DNA of 6,157 bases from Sedimentisphaerales bacterium (GTDB taxonomy: Bacteria; Planctomycetota; Phycisphaerae; Sedimentisphaerales; SM23-30). Numbering within the stretch: position 1 is the first letter of the stretch; the number at the start of each line of letters is the position of its first letter. Under the pieces are notes generated by a model, which did no database searches, had not been told where the DNA came from, and saw only the letters and a program-made list of their open reading frames with translations. Below, in pieces: positions 5,490 through 6,157 of this stretch. Made by a program: the position numbers and the translations under genes. The stretch lies in NCBI GenBank assembly GCA_030640865.1, contig DAOWIP010000059.1:1-6157 (forward strand). Reading direction: 5' to 3'.

Positions 5490-6157
5490 ATGATGAGAGC
5501 ATCGGTAGTTGCGCGCAAAGTAGGTAAGCATACTGCTTTGGGAATAGTATCGTTATTGATACTACTGTTCGTCCTCGGCGGGACTTGTTCCGCCGTGTGG
5601 CCTCCCTATCAATCAGATCCAAGCTGGAATATTGCCCGCGACGAGGTACCGATGGATCTGTCGCCGGCGATGATGGACCTGAGTACGAGTGCAGGCGAAG
5701 TAATGTCCTGTCAATTCATTGAAGATCAATATCTGAACCAATCAATTGCTTATAGTTGCTCGGGAAACAGAGACTACGGCTCCTATCAACACGTGTACGC
5801 CTATAATACTTCCAACGGGAGTTCAAACTATTCAGTCGGTAACACCACGGGGCACACCCAGACGTTCACATATACGCCGGAAAATACCGGTCTGCATAAT
5901 GGATACCCCGTCTGGATAAATGACAAAATAAAACTGGACGGCAGACTCATAGCAGCCAAGACGCCAGGCCCGGAGAACCCCTATTTCAATGGACCTATCA
6001 CGCACCAGGTAGGGCTGACGGCTTCTTTCGATATTCAGGCAATTTACGAATTCGAATACTCCACCGGTACGGGTACCAAAACCGTTGATATACCGATTAT
6101 GCTGGGCGGGATCGATCTGATCGGCTGGTATTGGGGCAGAACGATAATCCGGCCTCG
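5490..6157 (+). CDS. Secreted protein of unknown function, 3' end beyond the window
   Basis: An open frame of 222 codons without a stop runs off the right edge. It starts with two consecutive ATG codons (5490 and 5493). A basic N-terminus (R3, R9, K10, K13) and a hydrophobic core (about 16-30) lead to a plausible signal peptidase I site after TCSA (residue 35), so the mature protein should begin VWPPYQ. The cysteine near the cut (Cys33) is not in a good lipobox. The mature part is rich in Ser, Thr, Asn, Gly and Tyr (for example AYNTSNGSSNYSVGNTT, 104-120), alternates polar and aromatic residues like beta-rich extracellular proteins, and contains Cys74 and Cys90. I recognise no domain and propose no function. 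No in-frame ATG exists between an upstream stop (5355-5357) and 5490. It is divergent from gene 3 and has a long structured leader. Confidence 0.72.
   Translation, partial: MMRASVVARKVGKHTALGIVSLLILLFVLGGTCSAVWPPYQSDPSWNIARDEVPMDLSPAMMDLSTSAGEVMSCQFIEDQYLNQSIAYSCSGNRDYGSYQHVYAYNTSNGSSNYSVGNTTGHTQTFTYTPENTGLHNGYPVWINDKIKLDGRLIAAKTPGPENPYFNGPITHQVGLTASFDIQAIYEFEYSTGTGTKTVDIPIMLGGIDLIGWYWGRTIIRP

Noticed and set aside
5504..5520. Palindrome TTGCGCGCAA flanked by GTAG on both sides
   Set aside because: It lies inside the signal peptide coding region of gene 4 and the stem is very short; a chance resemblance to the REP-like elements is more likely.

Overview
The window reads as bacterial chromosome: three complete genes on the minus strand, one incomplete gene on the plus strand running off the right end, a decayed transposase fragment, and several short palindromic repeats. 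Every intact protein starts with an export signal (Sec type for three, Tat type for one). Exported Gfo/Idh/MocA oxidoreductases, one with a twin-arginine leader, plus a transposase tail of the LESTLRPxGRPKK type are typical of Planctomycetota and other PVC-group or Bacteroidota-like environmental bacteria. That placement is inference from protein style only; there is no rRNA or marker gene to settle it.

Layout, left to right. Positions 1-150 are a purine-rich non-coding stretch with one small hairpin. Gene 1 (168-1172, minus) is a Sec-exported Gfo/Idh/MocA-like oxidoreductase. Gene 2 (1364-2965, minus) is an unusually long, exported glutamate/aspartate racemase-like protein with both catalytic cysteines. 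Positions 2966-3397 hold a 13-bp tandem duplication, the C-terminal relic of a REP-associated tyrosine transposase (RAYT; 3031-3315, minus) and two GTAG-headed hairpins. Gene 3 (3394-4731, minus) is a Tat-exported Gfo/Idh/MocA oxidoreductase. A 758-bp divergent intergenic region follows, holding an inverted pair of GTAG-headed hairpins (REPIN-like, 4841-4980), a candidate promoter and a structured leader. Gene 4 (5490 to the end, plus) encodes an unrecognised secreted protein.

The minus-strand genes are separated by 191 and 428 bp and two have good Shine-Dalgarno sites, so they look like separate transcription units rather than one operon. Both oxidoreductases probably act on sugars or sugar-derived compounds outside the cytoplasm, but no transporter, glycoside hydrolase or regulator is present to name a substrate.

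Two things deserve most attention. First, the footprint of a REP/RAYT system: four hairpins, each with GTAG on its 5' side, beside a truncated RAYT C-terminus. Second, a racemase fold carrying an export signal, a long insertion and a long C-terminal extension, which does not fit the usual cytoplasmic role in supplying D-glutamate for peptidoglycan. I found no CRISPR array, tRNA, rRNA, phage or defence system.
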